NCBI GenBank assembly: GCA_022822905.1
Contig: JAJDYE010000028.1
Location: forward strand, 1-47,221
Length of the DNA: 47,221 nucleotides
Origin: Acidimicrobiia bacterium
GTDB taxonomy: Bacteria > Actinomycetota > Acidimicrobiia > Acidimicrobiales > Bin134
Direction: 5' to 3'
The stretch's first letter is position 1. Each line of letters begins with the position of its first letter. Of this stretch, positions 43,443 through 47,221 are shown in pieces. Under the pieces are notes generated by a model. The model was not told the origin of the DNA, did not search any database, and saw only the letters and a list, made by a program, of their open reading frames with translations. The position numbers and the translations under genes are program-made.

Positions 43443-44270
43443 ATGACTGGAAGGCTGGTTTTGGTTGCCACCCCAATCGGCAACCTGGGCGACCTGTCCC
43501 CGAGGGCTGTGGAGGTGCTGGCCGACGCTGATGTGGTGGCCTGCGAGGACACTCGCCGCACTGGAAAGCTGCTGGCCCATGCCGGGGTGAGCGCACCCCG
43601 GCTGCTGGTGGTGAACGAGCACACCGAGGCCGCGGGCGCCGACGAGATCGCCCAGTTGGTGGCGGGCGGCAACACCGTGGTGCTGGTGACCGATGCCGGC
43701 ACACCGGCCGTGTCTGATCCGGGGTCCAGAGTGGTCCAAGCGGTTCTGGCCGCAGGGGGTGAGGTGGAGGCGGTGCCGGGCCCGTCGGCCGCCATCGCCG
43801 CCTTGGTGGTGAGCGGCCTTCCCACCGGGCGATTCTGCTTTGAGGGATTTCTACCCCGAAAGGGTCGACACCGGGCCGACCGGATCCGAGAGCTCGGCCA
43901 AGAGTCCCGAACCATGGTGCTGTTCGAAGCCCCTCACCGGCTGGCTCGCACCCTGGATGATCTGGCCTCGGCCCTGGGAGGCGACCGGGCAGTGGCCATC
44001 GTGCGGGAGCAGACCAAGCTGCACGAGGAGATATGGCGGGGCACGCTGGCCGATGCCGTTGTTCGGGCCGACGGCACTGAACCCCGCGGCGAGCACGTTC
44101 TGGTGGTGGCGGGTTGCCCCGATCCGCTCCCGCCCTCGGCACCTCAGATCAAAGCAGCCCTTGATGAGAAGCTGGCTGAAGGACTGTCCCGGCGGGATGC
44201 GGCTGCCGCCGTAGCCGACGACCTGGGCGTGTCCCGACGAGCCGTGTATCAGCTCAGTCTGAGAGACTGA
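43443..44270 (+). CDS. rsmI: 16S rRNA (cytidine-1402 2'-O)-methyltransferase
   Basis: SAM-dependent tetrapyrrole-methylase-fold enzyme that methylates the ribose of C1402 in the decoding centre. Diagnostic blocks are LVATPIGNLGDLSPRA, CEDTRRTGKLL, LVTDAGTPAVSDPG, VPGPSAAIAAL and FEGFLPRKGRHR. The C-terminal helical domain ends with RRDAAAAVADDLGVSRR. Length is 275 aa. ATG 43443 is preceded by AGGGAGGT with good spacing. Confidence 0.96.
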   Translation: MTGRLVLVATPIGNLGDLSPRAVEVLADADVVACEDTRRTGKLLAHAGVSAPRLLVVNEHTEAAGADEIAQLVAGGNTVVLVTDAGTPAVSDPGSRVVQAVLAAGGEVEAVPGPSAAIAALVVSGLPTGRFCFEGFLPRKGRHRADRIRELGQESRTMVLFEAPHRLARTLDDLASALGGDRAVAIVREQTKLHEEIWRGTLADAVVRADGTEPRGEHVLVVAGCPDPLPPSAPQIKAALDEKLAEGLSRRDAAAAVADDLGVSRRAVYQLSLRD

Positions 44271-44318
44271 CCGGGTTCAGAATCTCGCAAATCTCTGCCG
44301 GTTGACGAAGGAGTCCCC

Positions 44319-44783
44319 ATGAGCGACGTCAAGCCTATTCCCGACGACTATCCCCGGATCACCCCCTATCTGTGCGTGGGCGGCGCGGCCGCGGCTATCG
44401 ATTTCATGGTCGAGGTGTTCGGCGCCACCGAGCGGATGAGGATCTCTGCGCCGGGCGGCATGATCGGCCACGCTGAAGTGGCCATCGGCGACGGGCTCAT
44501 CATGGTGTCCGACGAGTACCCCGAGATGGGGGTGCTCGGACCAAAGTCCATTGGCGGCACCGCCGTCACCATCAGTGTGTATGTGGAGGACGCCGATGCC
44601 ACCTACGCCAAGGCTGTTGCCGCCGGAGCCACCGCTGAGCGGCCGGTGGAAACCCAGTTCTATGGCGACCGGGGTGGCATGTTCGTCGACCCGTTCGGCC
44701 ACCGTTGGCACGTCGCCACCCATGTGGAGGATGTGTCCCCCGACGAGATGGCCCGCCGCTCCGCCGAGATGTTCGGGGAGTAA
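44319..44783 (+). CDS. VOC-superfamily (glyoxalase/PhnB-like) protein
   Basis: 154-residue protein of the PhnB-like vicinal-oxygen-chelate type, with paired beta-alpha-beta-beta-beta units. Characteristic segments are PYLCVGGAAAAIDFMVEVFG, MIGHAEVAIGD, the middle strand VTISVYVEDAD, and YGDRGGMFVDPFGHRWHVATH. Substrate is unknown; homologues range from fosfomycin or bleomycin binding to unknown isomerases. AAGGAG lies 5 nt before ATG 44319. Confidence 0.9.
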   Translation: MSDVKPIPDDYPRITPYLCVGGAAAAIDFMVEVFGATERMRISAPGGMIGHAEVAIGDGLIMVSDEYPEMGVLGPKSIGGTAVTISVYVEDADATYAKAVAAGATAERPVETQFYGDRGGMFVDPFGHRWHVATHVEDVSPDEMARRSAEMFGE

Positions 44784-44852
44784 CCCCCCATGTCCGAATT
44801 GTTGCTTGGTCAGGTCCGCTGGGGGTGACGCTGGGGTTGGCTCGGCTGTAGA

Positions 44853-44858
44853 TACCAT
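44853..44858 (+). promoter_or_regulatory. Candidate -10 box of the fibronectin-III-like gene
   Basis: TACCAT fits TANNNT and ends 8 nt before ATG 44867. No Shine-Dalgarno is visible, suggesting a leaderless or near-leaderless transcript. Confidence 0.4.
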
Positions 44859-44866
44859 TTGGGCGT

Positions 44867-47221
44867 ATGGGCAGGCGTTTGCTGGTTGTGGTGTTGGTGT
44901 GGTTGTTGGTGTCGGTTGGGGTGGGGGTGCGTGTTGGGGCGCAGTCTTCGGAGGGTTTTCCGGTTCCTTCTGAGCCTCCTTTGGGTGTTGGGGGCGGGTT
45001 GGTGGCGGGGCAGGTTGACGGGGTTTTGGGGGGCGGGGAGGACGGGTTCGCAGAGGTTGAGGCTGAGCCGGGTTCGCCTCCTTTGGATGGCCCGTTGGGT
45101 GAGGGTTTGGGCCGTTTGGATTTGTCGGGGGCGCATGGTCCGGTTTCGGGCCAGGTGGGGGTGGCGGGTCCGGTTGCGGAGGTGTTCGGGGGCGGTTTTT
45201 TGGAGGCGCCGGTCGTGGTGGAGGCGGTTGGGGGTGCTGCGCCTGAGGGGTTCGGGGGTTTGGCGATGTGCGCGGGCGGGTTTGTGTGTGGGAGCGCCCA
45301 GTTTCTGCCGGGGCCGACGGGGTTGTCGTGTTCGGTGACGGCTTCGGTGATCGTGTTCTCGTGGAATGCGGTGTCGGGGGCTGATGGGTATACGGCGAAG
45401 TTGCAGTTGGGGTCGGGTGTGGGTGGCCAGACGGTGAGGACGACTTCGGGGACGTCGGCGGTGTTTTCGGGTTTGTCGTCTTCTACGACGTATTACATCG
45501 GGGTGCATTCGAATGTGGGGGGTGTGGCCCAGTATTACTCGGGGGTGTATTGCACCACCGCGGTGGGCCCGCCGAGCTGTGGGGCGGTGTCTGGGAGCGG
45601 CGCTCAGCTGTATTGGAGGGCCGATTCGCGGGTGCATCAGTGGTATGTGGGCCGGGCGACCACTGGCGGCCAGTATGTGGACGGCAGGGCGTTGGCGGGG
45701 TCGGTTTTGTCGACGGTTTTCACCGGGTTGGCGGCGAACGTGGACTATACGTTCTTTTTCTGGTGGCGGGCGTCGCCCACCGGTGTGTGGAACCAGGTGC
45801 ATCCCAGCACGGTGTGCACTACGGCGGCGCCGCCTGCGGCGCCTGTTGTGTCTTGTACTGCGACGGCGAGCACGATCACGGTGAACTGGACGACCGCTAG
45901 GGGGGCTTCACGGTACCGGGTGTCGAGGGGCAGCGGGTGGGCGTCGGCTTCGGGGCTGTCTCATGTGTTCTCGAATCTGGCGGACTCCACTGCCTATTCG
46001 GTGCGGGTGCAGGGGTGGAATACCGCGGGCTGGGGCCAGACCGGCACGGCCACCTGCACGACTGCGGCGTCGGTCCTGCCGGCGCCCACGGGCTTGAGGT
46101 GCGAGGCGACCTCGGCACAGATCAGGTTCTCCTGGGATGAGGTGGAGGGCGCGGACGGCTATTCGGCGAAGGTCCAGCTGGCTGTGCCGAACAGCGCGCA
46201 GACCGAGATGCGCACTGCATCCACGACAGTGGTGTTCGGCGGTCTGGCTGCGTCCACGAGGTACTGGGTGAGCGTGCTGGCGGTCAAGGGCGGCAAGGCC
46301 CAGCACTTCGCGGGCGTGTACTGCACCACCCTGGCCGACATCTCAGCGCCGGCTGTGTCGTGTACGGCGACCTCGAACAGCGTGTCGGTGTCTTGGCCGA
46401 AGGTGGCGGGGGCGACAAAGTACAGGGCGAGGATCGGCGGCGGGGCCTGGACCGGCGACATCGAGCCTGACCCCCATGCGGCGAGTGTGGCCCACGTGTT
46501 CGCCGGTCTGGCGGCGGGCACGCTGCACACGGTCACCGTGCAGTCTGGCGGCGAGAAGGGCTGGGGGAATGCCGCGCAAGTCCGGTGCGCGACCGCGGCG
46601 GCGGGCGTGTCCTGCGACCAGACCACCTCAGACAGCGTGGTGCTGGAATGGGACGACAGAAGCGACGCCCAGCACTGGTACGCGGCCATCTCCACCGGCG
46701 GCGGGTACACCGGCGGACGCACCCACGGAAGGCTGATCAAAGACGCCACGTCCACCGAGTTCACCGGCCTGACCAGAGCCACCCGCCACATCATGCTGCT
46801 GTGGTGGTACGGCACCGACAACCAATGGCACCGGACCACCCCTCCCCCCGAGTGCCACACCAGACACCTCGACACCCCGGTGCTGGTCGGGCACACCACC
46901 GGCGGCAACACCATAACCATCGAGTGGCAACCCGTAGACGGCGCCCAGCGCTACCAGGTAAAGATCGGCCCGGCGGGCGCGTCCGGCGCCGCCGGCCAAA
47001 ACGGCGGCCAGGGCGAGCAGGCCTGGGAGACGGTGGTGTCCACCGGCACGTTCCACACCTTCACCGAGCGCACCCCCGGAACCCGGTACACCGTGCAGCT
47101 CCGGGCGGTGGACCACCAGGGCAACGACAGCGCGGCGGTCACAGCCGACCACGACGCGTCCCCTGCCTTCTGCGAGGCGGCCACCGCCACCAGCGTCACG
47201 CTGGCCTGGGAAGACGCCAAC
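44867..47221 (+). CDS. Secreted fibronectin-III-like repeat protein with paired cysteines, 3' end outside window
   Basis: Frame open from ATG 44867 for 785 codons to the last base, with no stop. A signal peptide (MGRRLLVVVLVWLLVSVG) ends near VGAQS, a good AxA-type cleavage site. A Gly/Pro/Glu-rich linker (about 27-145) precedes at least seven fibronectin-III-like domains near 148-231, 232-320, 325-400, 405-489, 494-575, 577-665 and 670-755, then part of an eighth. Each is recognisable by a Trp in strand B and an FxGL-type turn before the last strands. Most have one Cys at the start (LSC, VSC, LRC) and one at the end (YCTTA, TCTTA, RCATA), probably an intradomain disulfide. Domains 1 and 4, 3 and 5, and 2 and 6 resemble each other. 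An adhesin or matrix role is inferred. Codons end in G or T in the first half and in C after about 46000. Confidence 0.9.
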   Translation, partial: MGRRLLVVVLVWLLVSVGVGVRVGAQSSEGFPVPSEPPLGVGGGLVAGQVDGVLGGGEDGFAEVEAEPGSPPLDGPLGEGLGRLDLSGAHGPVSGQVGVAGPVAEVFGGGFLEAPVVVEAVGGAAPEGFGGLAMCAGGFVCGSAQFLPGPTGLSCSVTASVIVFSWNAVSGADGYTAKLQLGSGVGGQTVRTTSGTSAVFSGLSSSTTYYIGVHSNVGGVAQYYSGVYCTTAVGPPSCGAVSGSGAQLYWRADSRVHQWYVGRATTGGQYVDGRALAGSVLSTVFTGLAANVDYTFFFWWRASPTGVWNQVHPSTVCTTAAPPAAPVVSCTATASTITVNWTTARGASRYRVSRGSGWASASGLSHVFSNLADSTAYSVRVQGWNTAGWGQTGTATCTTAASVLPAPTGLRCEATSAQIRFSWDEVEGADGYSAKVQLAVPNSAQTEMRTASTTVVFGGLAASTRYWVSVLAVKGGKAQHFAGVYCTTLADISAPAVSCTATSNSVSVSWPKVAGATKYRARIGGGAWTGDIEPDPHAASVAHVFAGLAAGTLHTVTVQSGGEKGWGNAAQVRCATAAAGVSCDQTTSDSVVLEWDDRSDAQHWYAAISTGGGYTGGRTHGRLIKDATSTEFTGLTRATRHIMLLWWYGTDNQWHRTTPPPECHTRHLDTPVLVGHTTGGNTITIEWQPVDGAQRYQVKIGPAGASGAAGQNGGQGEQAWETVVSTGTFHTFTERTPGTRYTVQLRAVDHQGNDSAAVTADHDASPAFCEAATATSVTLAWEDAN

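Noticed and set aside
45513..45900. Plus-strand frames of 116 and 123 codons within the fibronectin-III-like gene
   Set aside because: They are out-of-frame readings of the long gene starting at 44867, which has a signal peptide and repeating domains.

Overview
The window is a high-GC bacterial chromosome segment, most likely from an actinobacterium and plausibly from the Acidimicrobiia. Three things point there: a 29-codon gene for the actinobacterial ribosomal protein bL37 (41775-41864), a nucleoside-catabolism locus of the type known from Streptomyces and mycobacteria (including a half-length, inactive aldehyde-dehydrogenase-like protein), and several starts preceded by a TANNNT box 6-9 nt upstream with no Shine-Dalgarno, the signature of leaderless transcripts. 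The class-level placement is inference.

Layout. Both edges are cut through large secreted repeat proteins: a Calx-beta protein on the left (2-4003) and a disulfide-rich fibronectin-III-like protein on the right (44867 to the end, open at the edge). From 4.0 to 12 kb, leftward: pgi, two FtsX-type ABC permeases and their ATPase, and a 1-Cys peroxiredoxin. From 12.7 to 17.2 kb: a membrane-anchored protein of unknown function, a small zinc ribbon, a LysM lipoprotein, a D-aminoacylase with a small upstream gene, and a hypothetical protein.

From 17.2 to 39.3 kb lies a nearly complete nucleoside salvage and uptake locus. It has uracil phosphoribosyltransferase, deoxyribose-phosphate aldolase, aldehyde dehydrogenase, an inactive ALDH-like partner, a 5'-nucleotidase and a HAD phosphatase, adenosine deaminase, thymidine phosphorylase, cytidine deaminase, two permeases and a double ATPase of a nucleoside ABC importer, and the BMP-type binding lipoprotein. 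Imported (deoxy)nucleosides would be deaminated and phosphorolysed; deoxyribose 5-phosphate would be cleaved to glyceraldehyde 3-phosphate and acetaldehyde, and the acetaldehyde oxidised.

The locus is split by about 8.6 kb of foreign-looking DNA (29432-37996) between the binding-protein gene and the ATPase gene. The island is flanked by 44-bp direct repeats (40/44 identical), each containing a transcription terminator. It carries a type II restriction endonuclease with an N6-adenine methyltransferase, a very large divergent gene (about 1294 codons, interrupted by a frameshift) with a four-cysteine N-terminus, a long helical middle and a C-terminal PD-(D/E)xK nuclease motif, an IS5-like transposase, and a translationally coupled pair of small unknown genes (41 and 91 aa). 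The helical-nuclease gene and the small-gene pair are the best candidates for something undescribed.

From 39.4 to 44.8 kb are housekeeping genes: an SDR oxidoreductase, a ferritin-like diiron protein, a DUF393 protein overlapping bL37, YchF, a DUF192 protein, RsmI and a VOC-family protein. No tRNA, rRNA or CRISPR array was seen.
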